From positions 496,001 through 560,000 of the forward strand of contig JAMXBD010000237.1 of assembly GCA_024138025.1 (NCBI GenBank): DNA of 64,000 nt, read 5' to 3'. The notes below the pieces were generated by a model. The model was not told the origin of the DNA, did no database searches, and was given only the letters and a program-made list of their open reading frames with translations. Shown one piece after another: positions 1 to 12,864 of this stretch. Numbering within the stretch: position 1 is the stretch's first letter; every line of letters starts with the position of its first letter. The translations under genes were made by a program, and so were the position numbers. Origin of the DNA: Combretum micranthum. Taxonomy: Eukaryota; Streptophyta; Magnoliopsida; Myrtales; Combretaceae.

Positions 1-2743
1 ATAACTTGTACCTAAATTATCTCATTTACCCTCTTTGTTACCATCCTAGTAGCTAAAAACGTAAGAAAGATAACTAATAGATGGAAATCCATGGATGAGA
101 AACATTTATTTGTGTGCATGCCGTCAACCGAAGATGGGCCGATAGTCTATTGCTTTTAGAAGTATTATGCACGTATCATCGATTAGAGGCAAATACTTCC
201 AATTCTTCCTGTTCTTGCAAGCATGTGATGCAGTCCCAGAAAATGTCGGCCTTATCTCCTAGAAAAGGAAAGAGAAAAACAATAATAACAATTGTTGCTT
301 GTCAGCAGCCAGCAGGTTGCATATTAGTCGGGTCCAATTTTCACAGTTTATCTCGACTCATTTAAAAAATTATAAAATTTCGTCAACTCAAATTTTTTAC
401 TGAATTTAAACATTGTAGATTTGAAGACAGTGCGTTTAAATAAGTAAGTTTTGTATTAAGTTAAGCTTAGCTCATAATTAAGTCAAGTTTAAGCAAAGTT
501 TAGCTCATGGGCAACTTAAAATTGCTTGCGGATAAGGGTACTCCTTACTTCCCAAGGAGATCTCTCTACATATATACATTTGCTGCTTTGTCAAAAATAC
601 CCAAGAGAAGCACTTTAAGTTGCTAATTCATCACTATATATATATACATATATACAATTTATAAGTTTACTCGTGAACCTAACCCGGTTTATGAGATGAA
701 ATAGGAAGTCAAATTTGAATAATTAGACAATAAAAAAAAAGGAAAACTTTATTTAAGATTGCTTTTGGCCATATTTAAAATTCAATTTAAGAAAATCCAA
801 TCTTTAAGTAAACTAAGTTTGAATAGTGTACAAGTAGTTGGCATCATTCCTAGCCTTGTTGTTGTTGTTGTTATTATGTGGAAAAGTAGCATTTCAGTGT
901 GAGAAAACGTTAGAGGGTTAATAAAAATTTAATAATAGTCTACTTTTTTCCATGCTAGCAAGTAGAGTAAAGTTGGAGATGTAGCAAAAATAGTTAGAAC
1001 AAGTTTCATTTAGTATTAATTTGATCACTCCAAAGTTCATGTATCTTATAAAATTTTCATGTAAAGATCAAATACCGAATTTAACACATACCCAATTAAA
1101 TCTAATAAATATGTGTTCATATAGCAAAATGAAAGAATTGAAAATGTACAGGCACTTCAAGAATTAATATCCCAAATTAAATCAACAAACATTCTTCCCA
1201 GTATTTCATGTCGGCCCATCATGATTGATAGTCCTAGCTCTAGCTCAATGTCCATGAGTATAATAAGTACAAACTCCTTTTTCTTTTTTAACCTCCTCTA
1301 CCTGTAAACATTCCCCTAGTCCTTTAAACACCCCTAGTGAATGAATATAGTACTCATGATGTTGCTTTGACCAACTTCTCTGCTGTCCCTCTTCATGAAA
1401 TACTTGTTTTCTTCACTGGAAAGCAATCCATGGAATGCTCATAAATGACACTAGTTAAAACTCACCTAAAGTAGCGCAAAAATCATTTAAAAACTTGGAA
1501 CTTTCTGGTAAAATTTATTGGCCGACTTAATTCATGTACATATTTAAGGGTAAAACGCCTCTCTTACAGGTAAAGTTTCCTTATAAAAGAATAGATGGAT
1601 CAGGAGGGTAAATTTTTTTGGTGGTTCAAAGATAATATCAGGTTTGCTATTTGATTTTTACACTTTTTTTCAATTTTAATATTTTGCTTTCTCATTGTTT
1701 TTTTTATTTTTAAATATTTTTCATTAGAGTGTAATTGTTCAACATAATATAATTATTAATTAATAGAGTAAATAAAAAATGGAAAGGGAAACTTTTATAG
1801 ACAACTAGTAGAAACATTGCTCATTTGTAAACTTGAACTCCATTGGATTTAAAAATTTTAACTCAAACTTGTCTTGAAGTGCTTCTTGAAAAACCCATCA
1901 TCTATGCAATTAAACTTTTTTATCCGTTTTTATTCTTTTCTATTTAAAAAAAAAATCCTCTGATCCAATTGATATTATGGGATTCAAATACATTTTAAAC
2001 TTTTGTTGACACTTGCATTGCCACAGTGGAAATCCGATGAAATCTTAAGGAAAGTGAGAGAAATAGAAGAACAATTTGTGTTTGTGTCCATTAATTAGGG
2101 GGAGAATTGGGATGAACTCAATAGAAATGGAATGAATAATTTTTAACTTTTGATGCACTTCCTTTCTCTCTAAAGTTGGAGAGGAATTGAGGAAAATAGT
2201 GAAATTTAAAGTGACTATACATAAGATGAGGGAAACTCAATCATGGTCTTCTGCAGTTCTCTTCTCTAGTATTATCTATACTAATCAAATATGGGAAAAA
2301 GAAAAATCCACTAATTCCTTTTCATTTCCACTTTTTATATCAAAATAAGGATAAGAATCCATTTTCCTTTAATTTCCTTTTCTCTCTTTTTCTTTTTACA
2401 ACTTTCTTTAGGTTTCTACTTTATTAAGAAGTTGCCAAACATAGCTTTGAAGTTGACTTAAATTTTATTAAATGCGCAAGCTCATCAAGCCAATTTTTTT
2501 AAATCTAAGCTTGACTCATTGAGTTCTTAAAATAGGTTCAACTCTTACTAAAAATAATTGCGACATGAAATTGACATGTAATGGATCGACATAACTATGT
2601 GATTAAGATAAGATTGGTAATTTATGTGAAGAATCACATAGTGTATGGATCTAAACAGGTTTGTATTTACAAAATCTTAATTCATAATACAATCCATTTA
2701 TTAATTACTTGAAAATCAAAACCATAATGAAACCTGGCCAATG
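1..2743. other. AT-rich intergenic DNA, no gene seen
   Basis: No open frame here looks like a real protein. The 83-codon frame near 114-365 has no recognisable motif. Short degenerate stretches rich in AGCTCG/CTCGAGT-like words (about 350-530 and 2440-2560) resemble the low-copy hAT-type repeats seen later in the window, but no ends could be found. The stretch ends at the target duplication of the copia element. Confidence 0.6.
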
Positions 2744-2748
2744 GACAG
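2744..2748. repeat. Target site duplication GACAG (left copy)
   Basis: This 5-bp sequence directly precedes the left LTR and is repeated exactly after the right LTR (9205-9209). It is the staggered-cut footprint of the copia integrase. Confidence 0.9.
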
Positions 2749-3188
2749 TGTAAAATAAATTTACAAGTTTCATAATTCAATATTTAATGGATTATATTCC
2801 AAAATCTTTGAACTTTATGATTTTCACAACAATAAAATGGATAAGATACATACCTTTATCTATAGCTATAGCAATATCTTGAATTTGAAGAATAAGAATA
2901 AGAATACTTTAATTTCTTCAAGATCAACTTATCCCTCCAATCCAACCTTATTTCACCAAAGGAATGATTTCTCTTCCTTTCCCTTAATTTAATGCAATGG
3001 ATTTTAAAATATAAAGACAAGAGTCAGTGCTATCTCTTAATGCCAACTCTTGTACACATATATAAGGGTAGGAAGAGGACCATACATCTTCATGAAACGG
3101 TAAGGGGTGTCTCCCATCAAGACACCCATTATGAAGAGTTACAATTCTTCATATATATCATTTCATATTTGGGCCACAATTTCTTATA
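2749..3188 (-). repeat. 3' LTR of the copia element
   Basis: This 440-bp terminal repeat is about 95% identical to 8767-9204. Because the element runs on the - strand, this is its 3' LTR. It contains the word ATATATAAGGG near 3057-3066 on the + strand; whether that is the promoter cannot be settled by eye. Confidence 0.93.
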
Positions 3189-3204
3189 GTCTCCCACTTG
3201 TCCC
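3189..3204 (-). promoter_or_regulatory. Polypurine tract
   Basis: On the - strand this reads GGGACAAGTGGGAGAC and directly abuts the 3' LTR. A purine-rich tract of the AAGTGGGAGA type at this spot is the usual plus-strand priming site of plant copia elements. Confidence 0.8.
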
Positions 3205-3659
3205 ATATATGCTTTTTTAATAACTTAGAATAAACATAATGTGCATGATAACAATATTCTAAGTTTTCATTATGTTAACCATACCATATATCACATTATT
3301 AAATTAAAAATTAATTAGAGTCACGACGGTTGTATATCATTATCTCGACATAATTCCTTCCATGTATTACATAATTAATTTCTAATTTGACCTTAACTTA
3401 ATGAAGAGATAAATAAAGGTCTAACTATAATGTCTTTTTGAAGACAATTCCTGCTAACATAATTCTATTACGATCATGTATACAATATAGAAAAACAGGA
3501 AATATCAAAAACACTATAATTGAGCTCGAGAGTGTCATATAAACAAATACAATAATCTTTAATCAGGACGTTCTATAATACCCATTCTTTCAACATACTC
3601 TCTAAAAATATTAGGCGCTAATCCTTTTGTTAATGGATCTGTAACCATCAATTTTGCAC

Positions 3660-4259
3660 TAATATGTTTGATTGACACCCTTTATTTCTGAACTTCTTCT
3701 TTAACGGTCAAGTATTTTATCTCTATGTGTTTTGCACCATTTGAATACTTATCGTTCTTTGAGAAGAAGACCGCTGTAGAGTTGTCATAGTAAATTTTCA
3801 GCGGCTTACTAATAGTGTCGACAACTTGAAGCCCTGAAATAAAATTCCGCAACCATAATCCATGAATTGTGGCCTCAAAGCAAGCCACAAATTCTGATTC
3901 TATAGTCGATGCAGCAATGACAGACTGCTTCGCACTCTTCCATGAGATTGCCCCTCCAGCTAATAGAATATGTAACCAAAAGTGGATTTTCTTGTATCAA
4001 CACATCCGGTATAATCTGAATCTGAATAACCAATCACCTCTAACTGATCGGACCTTCTATAAGTGAGCATGTGGTCATTTGTTCCTTGCAAGTATCTCAA
4101 AACTTTCTTGGCAGCTTTCCAGTGATCCAATCCTGGATTACTTTGATATCTGCCCAACATCCCAACACTAAAACTGATGTCGGGTCTAGTATAAGTTTGA
4201 AGATACATCAAACTCCCAACAACAGATACATAAGGAATTGTTACCATTTGTTCTCATTA
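3660..4259 (-). pseudogene. copia RNase H domain, disrupted
   Basis: The - strand translation gives the copia RNase H region: GSLMYLQTYTRPDISF, then a SDSDYTGCVDTRKST block, then ESEFVACFEATIHGLWLRN and the end TKHIEIKYLTVKEEV-like (here AKHIEIKY). RNase H removes the RNA template during reverse transcription. A TAG codon near 3957-3959 replaces the sense codon after TFGYIFY and splits the domain in two. The conserved acidic residues around YSDSDYTG and ESEFVA are still visible. It lies directly downstream of the RT fragment in element order, with a break near 4250-4380. Confidence 0.9.
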
Positions 4260-4376
4260 AAAATCATTCTTTGGATACTGCATACTACCAAAATTATCTC
4301 CTTTCTAAATTGGAACTTTACCTACCGAACATTGGTCCATCTTAAATCTTTCTAGAACTTTATTGATATAAGCCTT

Positions 4377-5130
4377 TTAGGATAAGCCTAACAATCCTTG
4401 TGATCTATCATGGAATATTTCAATTCCTATCACATATGTTGCCTCTCCCATATCTTTCATTTCAAAGCTCTTAGAAAGAAAATTCTTGGTTTCACGTAAT
4501 AAACCAGGGTCATTAGCAGCAATCAAGATATCGTCAACATACAGGACTAAGAAAACAAATTTGCTCCCACTAATCTTCATGTATATGCACCGATCAACGA
4601 TGTTTTCTTTGAAACCAAAAGAAGTTATGGTATCATTAAACTTAAGATACCATTGGCGAGAAGCTTGTTTAAGTCCATATATTGACTTCTTAAGTTTACA
4701 CACCATATGCTCATTTCCTTTAATTGAGAAGCCTTCAGGTTTGTCCATATAAACTTCTTCTTCTAAATCTCCATTAAGAAAGGCGGTTTTAACATCCATT
4801 TGATGTAACTCTAGATCATAATGAGCAACCAAAGCGAAAATGATCCTAAGTGAGTCTTTCTTTAAGACCGGTGAAAAAGTTTCTTTATAATCAATGCCAG
4901 CCTTCTGAGTGAAACCTTTGGCAACAAGTCTGGCTTTATGTCGTTCAACATTGCAATTTGAGTCTTACTTTGTCTTAAAGACCCATTTACAGCCAACTCT
5001 TTTACATTCTTTTGGTAATTCAACGAGTTCCCAGACTTGGTTTTGATCCATAGACTTCATTTCATCTTTCGTGGCATTTACCCCACTTAGTAGAATCATT
5101 ACACTCCATGGCTTGTGAGAACGAAACTGG
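4377..5130 (-). pseudogene. copia reverse transcriptase (RVT_2), disrupted
   Basis: The longest intact piece (4377-4832) contains HQMDVKTAFLNGDLEEEVYMDKPEGF, KSIYGLKQASRQWY and the catalytic LYVDDILIAAND box, the hallmark of copia-type reverse transcriptase. Upstream, the same frame continues through a KWVFKTK...ERHKARLVAKGFTQK...ETFSPVLKKDSLRIIFAL block, but a TAA stop interrupts it just after KTK (near 4965), and further breaks lie beyond 5000. The enzyme would copy element RNA into DNA in virus-like particles. The key aspartates are present, yet the chain cannot be made as one piece. Confidence 0.93.
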
Positions 5131-5639
5131 ATCATTGTCAATTCCTATGTTAAGTTCTGACTCTTGTAGATAAACCACATAATCATTAGGAATAGCTGAT
5201 CTTCTCTTTCTTTGTGATCTTCTTAATGCCGTTTCATGTGGCTCCTCTACTAAAGGATATAATTTATAAATTCATGATGTGTTTGATCCATTACTTATTG
5301 TTCTTCACATTGGTGATGTTCTACAATATTAGGATCAATTGGCTTAGAAGGTAAAAGTATAGGGATTTCTACCTTAACTTCTTTAATGCACACATCATGT
5401 TGTTCTTTACTCCCACTAATTTCACCATTTTCAATAAACTTGGCATTTCCAGTTTCAACAATTCTTGTACTATGATTAGGACAGTAAAACCTAAATCCTT
5501 TGGACTTTTCAGGATTTGTATAAAGAATCCACTATTTGTTCTAAGGTCTAATTTCTTTTCTTATGGATTATAAAACCTTACTTCTGCTGGACAACCCCAC
5601 ACATGTAGGTGTCTTAAACTAGGTTCTAGTCCACAGTTC

Positions 5640-6475
5640 AAAAGGGGTCTTTAGAACTGCTTTACCAGGAACCTGTTTAATAAATATACTACAGTTTTTA
5701 ATGCATAAACCCACATGGATATAGGTAATGATGAATGACTTAACATACTCCTAACCATGTTCAATAATGTACGATTGCGCCTCTCTGCAACACCATTCTG
5801 TTATGGTGTACCTGGCATAGTGTATTGAGCACATATGCCATGCCTTTCAAGAAATTTGGCAAATGGACCTAAACATTGTCCTGATTCATCATACTTCCCA
5901 TAATATTCACCACCCCTATCTATTCTTACAATTTTTACTTTTCTATCTAATTGTCTCTCAATCTCATTAATGTACACCTCAAGGGCATTCACAAATTGAG
6001 ATTTTTCATGCAAAAGATAGATATAAGTATAACGTGAAAAATCATCAATAAAGGTGATAAAATACTTTTCTCCACCAAAAGATGGAGCATCGAAAGGTCC
6101 ACATATACCGTATGTATAATTTCAAGAAGTCGCGTGCTTTTTGTGGCTCATTTCTTAGTGTGTTTGGTTTGTTTCCCTTTAATACAATCAACACAAATTC
6201 CAAGGTCAGTAAAATCTAAAGTAGGAAGAATTTCATTTTTTACTAATCCTTGTAATCTTTCTTTGGATATGTGACCTAAGCGTTTATGCCACAAATAAGC
6301 AGAGTTATCATTAACCAAACCACTTTAGTTCCAATATTATGATGCGAGGTCAATAAGGTCTTAGCAAAATGATCATCAAGTTTAAACTTGTAAAGACCAT
6401 CGCATAAAATTCCCGAACCATATAGTTTATTGTCCTTATACAAACTGAAAGATTCAAATCCACTAAAAGACAAAC
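5640..6475 (-). pseudogene. copia integrase region, disrupted
   Basis: On the - strand, the segment at 5801-6013 reads FVNALEVYINEIERQLDRKVKIVRIDRGGEYYG and later FLERHGICAQYTMPGTP. This is the core of the copia integrase, which inserts the DNA copy into the host genome. It is followed by a Q-stop-NGVAERRN-like remnant near 5780-5800. The upstream part to about 6475 holds the LWHKRLGH-like pre-integrase block in broken form (on the + strand, 'cgtttatgccacaaataag'). Several stops and frameshifts make it non-coding today. Confidence 0.85.
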
Positions 6476-6739
6476 CTAATACATAAGTTCTGACAAAGAA
6501 ACTAAATTGCGAGAAAATGTGGAAAATAAAGGGTTTGGAACAAATCAGTTTGCCCAGTCTCCAAAATCAAGCAATAAGTCCCGATTCCTTCAACTGAAGC
6601 TTTGTTTCCATTTCCATGAACACAAAATCTCATCTAACTTTATAGTTTGAATCGTAAGGAATCCATTCTTTTCGAACTAAGCCTTACGTTTCAAGCGTCT
6701 CTTCAAGTGTCCAATCTTTCTACGGAAATGGTACTTGAT

Positions 6740-7515
6740 TTCCTTTTTGTGGATTTGTGCATCTTTAGAGGATTCATTCAGGTTATGTAAACTTTTTTTT
6801 TTTTTTGCCTTTTCTAGCCCTTTTCTTTGAACTCGATGCAACTTCTTGATGACTTGTAAAATGAACAGAATGAGTCTTTTGGTTCTTTAATCTTGTTTCC
6901 TCCTAAATCAGCATACTGGTCAATTCATTGATATTCCACTTATTCTTTATAGTGTTATAATTCATTTGAAAAGGCCCATATCGTTCAGGAGACAAAGAGT
7001 TCAATATAAACTGTACCAAAAAGAACTCATCCACAGTCATTCCCAAAGTCCTTAATTTTGCTGCTATATTCGTCATTTCAAGGACATACTCATGCATAGT
7101 ACGAGACCCATCGAATTTCATGTTGGTCAAAGTACCCATCAATGTACTAGCAAGAGACTTATCAGCAGTTTGAGAACGCTCTTCCACAAATTTAATGAAT
7201 TCCTTAGCATTATCAATTTGGGGAAGAGTAGCTTTAATGTTGTTTGCTACTGTCATTCTCATAAACATTAAGGTTAATCTGTTCGATCTCTCCTAAAGTT
7301 TATGGAGACGTTTTTCATCATCACTGCTTTCATCAGTAATAACAGTGGGTTTCTCAATTTGAAAGGATAAGTCAAGATCTAAAACACCTAAGTGAAATTG
7401 GACCTGCTCATACCAGTCTGAGAAATTCAATCCATTGAATATTTGAACAGATGAAGCATGAGAATGCAGAGAAATAGGAACAGATACTTTAATAATAAAA
7501 GATACGGTAAGCATT
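6740..7515 (-). pseudogene. copia gag (UBN2-type capsid), disrupted
   Basis: Two - strand pieces, 7293-7514 and 6903-7268, make up one copia gag. The first contains FNGLNFSDWYEQVQFHLG; the second contains LASTLMGTLTNMKFDGSRTMHEYVLEMTNIAAKLRTLGMTVDE and SLSPERYGPFQMNYN, typical of the UBN2 gag family that forms the element's capsid. A stop near 7275-7292 breaks the frame between them. A lysine-rich tail follows at about 6780-6900. A clear zinc knuckle is not visible; a degenerate one may lie near 6700-6740. Confidence 0.88.
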
Positions 7516-8747
7516 AATGCTTTGAATAATCATAAAATTCAATTCAATCAACTCATGGAATAACATAATTATATATATCAAAGTCCACCTTTGGTGATAC
7601 TAAAATATATAAACATTAATCATAACAAATAAGTATGCATACAATTTGATATATTTGTTATCTTTGGATATACAAATAAATCAAATAAACTATACTTATC
7701 ATAAATACTTGCGTTATGTATTATAAGAACAAAAACCATCTTTGGATGATTATAATATCTTATAATACAAACTTTCATTTACCCAAATATATTCTATTAT
7801 GTCATTTGCAAATAAAATTCATGGGTAAAATTTATATTTTAGGTAATGAAATTTATGCATTTAATGATTTGGTCACTTTGGTGACTAACAAATCATTCAT
7901 TAAATAGATTTCATACACACATGAGAATGAGAAAACACAATCTATGTATTTCATTTATATTCTGAATGATTGCAATATAATTCCGAACACCACAAAATAT
8001 AATCTCAAAATACATTGATTCAATTTCATGGAACATTTTTTTTTTTTTGCTCATTCGTGTTAGTTGAAATGTCCTTTTACAGTGCCATAAACTTTATCAT
8101 TACCATTATGGGCCTTTAGACGATTGTATTGCGCAAAACATCATTAGTCAATTATACCCATTCATTATGAATAAAGTAAACAATATACTGTTATATCCAT
8201 CAGTCTAACCGATTCAACCTCTTCATTTTTTATTTTTATTTATTTATTTATTTATTATTTTTAATAATAGTCAGTTATACCATATGGCAATCATGTCAGG
8301 CCGTTATTTGACGATTAGTGGCATCATTTCATTTCTTCTATATCATTCAAGAAACGTCATCTGATGTTAGAGTGAATTTGAATAAACATTTTATATTTAA
8401 GATTTAGTAAATTTGAACCATCCATTAGATGAATATAAAAGGGAGTAAAACATCACGAATCTGAAAAATTATCATGAGAACGTTTCATTCCTATCGTCTG
8501 CTTCATTTTCTGTATTTATCGTCATAATGGCAAAAGGCCATATTGTTACATTCGGATTCATCAACCTAATGTTACTCCAATATGACCAAGGATTCATCCA
8601 TTAAGATGCAATTCAGGAAATGATGTCCATACTTTACTTTCTCATGTTGTTTGTTATAATATAATAACTTTCACAGTAAAAACCAAACATAATATTTCAT
8701 TGAGAACTTTTACCAATTAAAATAATTGAAAAATCATGTGTTCTTAA

Positions 8748-8766
8748 ACCATGCTCTGATACTACA
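8748..8766 (-). promoter_or_regulatory. Primer binding site (initiator tRNA-Met type)
   Basis: Read on the - strand, the bases just inside the 5' LTR are TGTAGTATCAGAGCATGGT. This matches the usual plant copia PBS core GTATCAGAGC, complementary to the 3' end of initiator tRNA-Met, with a change at the first bases (TAG where TGG is usual). Confidence 0.85.
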
Positions 8767-9204
8767 TGTAAGATAAATTTACAAGTTTCATAATTCAATA
8801 TTTAATGGAATATTCCAAAATCTTTGAACTTCATGATTTTCACAACAACAAAATGGATAAGATACATACCTTTATCTATAGCCATAGCAATATCTTGAAT
8901 TTGAAGAATAAGAATAATAATACTTTAATTTCTTTCAGATCACCTTATCCCTCCAATCCAACCTTATTTCACCAAAGGAATGATTTCTCTTCCTTTCCCT
9001 TAATTTGATGCGATGGATTTTAAAACATAAAGACAAGAGTCAGTGCTATCTCTTAATGCCAACTCTTGTACACATATATAAGGGTAGGAAGAAGACCATA
9101 CCTCTTCATGAAACGGTAAGGGGTGTCTTCCATCAAAACACCTATTATGAAGAGTTACAACTCTTTATATATATCATTTCATATTTGAACCACAATTTCT
9201 TATA
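8767..9204 (-). repeat. 5' LTR of the copia element
   Basis: This 438-bp repeat pairs with 2749-3188. It would drive - strand transcription of the element. Its outer edge is followed by the right copy of the GACAG target duplication (9205-9209). Confidence 0.93.
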
Positions 9205-9209
9205 GACAG

Positions 9210-10321
9210 AGGATAGGTTGTGACTCAAGTATAGCCACTAGGTTCATAAATTGGTTCCCGTTCCTATTTTGGCATCCTCGAGTTGGTGGATCCATGGCAA
9301 AAAAAGGTTTAAAGAAAAAGGACGGATCCTAAACCCGTCTTGAGCCTATCATATTAATTGTACAAGGTGGTGTTGGTTTAATTTTTGAATCCCGGAACTC
9401 AATAAATACACCCGGCTCGAGTCGGCCTAGGGCCAAAACCCTCTCGATTGCGTTCGAAATTATGAGCTAAATAATCCCTTTTGGGTTAGCTGTGAATCAA
9501 TGCAATTTCCTATAAAATTTATGTTCGACATCTGCTCTTCGAGGTATTAAAAGTTAACATTGTCGTCAAGCAGGCAAGTACTTTGTTCAACTCCATCGTG
9601 GGAAACTTCCATCCTCCCCAAATCTCAACCGTTCTTTTTATCTTTATTCATACGGTGCAAGGACTAATTTTAATTGTGGATGTACAAGACAAGATGGATA
9701 AATGGTACAAAGAAATATGCGCTTAAGGTGCGGCATAAATTGCAAGCCCGAAGACGTTTATCTAGTCAAAAGGTTGAAATCTATAATTTTGTGTTATCAC
9801 ATTTTTATTGGTATTTGTATCTATATCGAATCAGCATCTATAATATATCTCTATGATATTAGTGTTGGTTCAGTATTGATTCTGTTTGGTAAGTTTATAA
9901 ATAAAATTGTTAGTTTTTCATCGGCATCAGTTTATTTATAAACATCAGTTTAAAAACGATACTAGAATAATATCAAAATAATCCAAAAATGATGACACAA
10001 ACAGAGCCATAGTTTTGATGCTTGTCAATCAAAGGTTGATTTAAGTTAAATGTATTGTCTTATTTAGAATAAATATCTTTTTAATAAATCATTTTTTTTC
10101 ATTATAATCAGAAGAGGAAATTCGAACCTGCTACCTTTTTTTTTAAAATACTAAGAGTAAACTAGGGAAGATGCCACCATGTTAGAAGAGTTGACTTCAT
10201 AAATCAACTTTAATCATAGTTGAATTCGAATTTAGACTCGTATAGGGTCTATTTATTTCCTATAAAAGCCATATAAAAATACAAAAAAGACATAATTTTA
10301 TAAAGTCACATGAGGAGAGTT
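9210..10321. other. Intergenic DNA with a recurring T-rich repeat
   Basis: No gene is seen. The part at about 9780-9990 (GTATTTGTATCTATAT... to ...CAAAAATGATGACACAAA) is a diverged copy of a short repeat that also occurs at about 25810-25970, 26485-26690 and 27750-27880. Confidence 0.5.
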
Positions 10322-10329
10322 TGTATAAC

Positions 10330-12864
10330 TAGACATCTCTTTGGGTCGGGTCCGAAATGGGACCCGACCCGGACAACCGTAGGCCATTTGGGGGAGGGAA
10401 CTGCCTCGGTAGGGCGGTTTCGAACCGGCGAGTGGACCTGCTGGGTTGGCAGGTCCTTGTTGGTTCTACTTCTAAGATCCACCTAGAACTAGCAGGTTCA
10501 AACAGTAGGATTAGGAAAAAAAAGAAAAGAAAAGCAAACAAACAACACAGCACAATAGCACATGTATCTCATCATCACATATTCTCCACCTGCAAATGAA
10601 TAGAGGAGATTCTTCACATGTTACAAAACAAAAGCCAACAAAGTTGGCTTGGCAGAAGGAAGGCTTTTGCTGAGGAAAAGGCAAATATTACAGAGGAGTG
10701 TGAATCGAATATTTGTGGCAGAAAGAAGAATATTTCAAAGTTCAAATAGAAAGCAAAATAATTTCGTTTATGAATTTTTAGCTAGATTCACGGAGGAAGT
10801 TTATTCGTTTCAAATTCATCAAACAAAAAGCAAAAGTTTGAAAGTTCAAATTTTTAAATCCTCGCGCTTCAATCTAGAAAAGCTCTATAAATAGAGAGCA
10901 ACTAGTGTGAGTTTTTGCAACATTTCATTTTCATACCAAAGAAAAAATTACTCTCAACTTACTGTGCCTTACAAGCTCATATACAGAAAAAAATAATACT
11001 AGCTTAAGTCACTAAGTTACTAAATAATTACGCTTTGTATACGTTTTATTTCACTCCTAGTATATAACCTGTGTCTTTCGTTTGAAAAAATTCAAAAAAA
11101 ATCATTTCTATTTGTAGCTCGGTTTCTCTGTTTTATGTTACAGTTAGATAGTTATATTTTCTTGAAGGTATGAAATAACATCATTTTTTCGTTGTAGTTT
11201 CTCCATAAAGAGTACTGACAAAGGCAAGGCTTCAGCTTCTTCATTGCAACTGGAACCGGAACGTAGACGCTATGTCACAGATGAAGATTTGGAGTTCTTT
11301 GATTTTTGTGATAATCCTACTATAAATGAAGAGGAACCAGTTGCATACCCTGCTATCCCATCCGGATTTGAGCAAAGAACCTCAATTTACTATCCCATTG
11401 GTGATGACGAAACACAGGTGCCAAATGATGTTGAAAATGTAATGGAAGGGACGGTAGAAGAGAACGTGGAGGCTAATATCGAAGACGAAGATGAACCAAC
11501 TGCTCTACCTAATTTAGGTAAGCCACCACGCCCTCTGAAATCATCTATTTTTACTATGCATTTCAGGAAAGTGGAAAGGGCAGATGGAAAGATCCAAGGG
11601 TATTGCAACTATTGCATAGCGAGTTACGCATGAAAGAGTGGAGGTGGATATGGTAGCTTCACAAAATACTTGTGAACCCAACATCCTAACGAGTGTGAAA
11701 TTGAATAAGGCCAATAACAAATTTCTGCGAGTAGCAGTGGTGGTAAGAAGGAAGCGAGGCTCTTTCGACTAAGTGAAGATAAGTACAAAGATGCCCTCAC
11801 GAAGATGATTAGAGGCATGCGCCTTAGCATGGGGTCTGGTAAACATCCAGACTTAAGGTATTGCCATGAGGACACATTGAATCCATAAGCGTGACCTTAT
11901 GGTGCAACAACGATGCATCGACACATCATACAGCTCCATAGGAACGGTAAGCTAGAGTTGAGAGGTATTTTCAATAACCTTGACACATGTGTTTCTATAT
12001 GTGCTAACATTTAGACTAACAGGTGGAGTGAGAATTCATACATGGGTATCACTTGCCACTAGATAGATGACCAGTGGATATTTAGCAAACGGCTAATTGC
12101 ATTAAGGAAAATGGATGATGCACACACTGCACAAACTATATATTCAATTATAAGCCAGATTCTAGCTAAGTATTTTTTAACAAAAAAATATTTTCAATTG
12201 ACTTTGCCTATGCATCGGCGAACACTGCGAGTGTGAGTGGCCTTGAAAACCTTTGTCAATCCACACTCGGTGGTATTTTTTTCCATATTAGATGTACATA
12301 CCATATCCTTAATTTATGTGTTAAATTATTAATCACTTAAAATTGACATCGTATTTGATAATTAAAATCAACAAACATACTAAAGATTTTATAAAATAAT
12401 TTTTTAAAAATTACATGAACCATGATGGTCTAATTTCGAATTTCGGATACGTAGGCACCTCCGGGGCAACAAAAAAATTTCAAATTATTTCCACTTTGCA
12501 TTGTCTTTTTTTTTTTTTCCCCCCTAAAACACATGTAAGTGAGATAAGGTATAATGTTTCCCTCACATCCGTAAATGTACTAAATTGTAGTGAAACAAGT
12601 GTATCATTTATATTCAAATGTATTCATAATTTTTTTAGCAAATGGTTCCGAATTTTTTATTTCAGAAATATGTGTAAGTTGGATTTTTTTTATAAAAAAA
12701 ATTATGCGATTCGGATCCGGGGGTCCCGCCTTGTGAACCGGCAGATCCTTGGTTCATACCCACCCCGTATAGTAGATGGCATGATTCCAGATCGGATAAA
12801 AAGCGAACTAGACCCAACGGTTCGGGTCACAATTCTACCCCAAACTAGACTCGCAAGACCTCTA
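10330..12864 (+). mobile_element. hAT transposon, decayed, with partial transposase
   Basis: The left end reads TAGACATCTC followed by a GGGTCGGGTCC-rich subterminal region. The right end has a matching GC-rich region (GGTTCGGGTCAC) and closes in ...GACCTCTA. The 8-bp flanks, TGTATAAC (10322-10329) and TATACAAC (12865-12872), agree at 6 of 8 sites, and both mismatches are transitions. That fits an old hAT target duplication. A broken transposase lies inside in the same direction. The element is about 2.5 kb, shorter than an active plant hAT of this type, because the second half of the transposase is missing. Confidence 0.75.
11190..12334 (+). pseudogene. hAT transposase (BED zinc finger, N-terminal half), decayed
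   Basis: The open part (11244-11633) has an acidic N-terminus and then a BED finger start, SSIFTMHFRKVERADGKIQGYCNYC. The same frame continues past two TGA codons as KSGGGYGSFTKYL, then TQHPNECEIE. Further on in that frame comes TNRWSENSYMGITCH (12009-12052), then QWIFSKRL. After a frameshift at the A-run near 12182-12188 comes the core block FSIDFAYASANTASVSGLEN and FHIRCTYHILNLCVK. These are the ordered landmarks of plant hAT transposases of the RICESLEEPER type, which bind TIRs and cut DNA. The C-terminal half with the dimerisation domain is absent. There are many stops, so no protein is made. The FDNASAN and HxRCxxHILNL matches make the family call firm. Confidence 0.88.

Larger units (their letters stand above)
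2749..9204 (-). mobile_element. Ty1/copia LTR retrotransposon, full-length but inactive
   Basis: This is a complete retroelement read on the - strand, in the order 5' LTR (right), PBS, gag, integrase, reverse transcriptase, RNase H, PPT, 3' LTR (left). The gag-IN-RT-RH order is diagnostic of Ty1/copia. It is flanked by a perfect 5-bp target duplication, GACAG, at 2744-2748 and 9205-9209. The LTR tips are TGTA...TATA on the + strand, so one end departs from the usual TG...CA. All coding parts carry stops or frameshifts, so the copy cannot move by itself. The two LTRs differ at roughly 20 positions plus a small indel in about 440 bases (counted by eye, about 95% identity). That suggests insertion a few million years ago at usual plant rates. 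Confidence 0.95.

Noticed and set aside
10357..10599. Open frames on both strands in the GC-rich left arm of the hAT element.
   Set aside because: Subterminal GGGTCGGG/CCCGACCC repeats give long chance frames; the true transposase starts further in.
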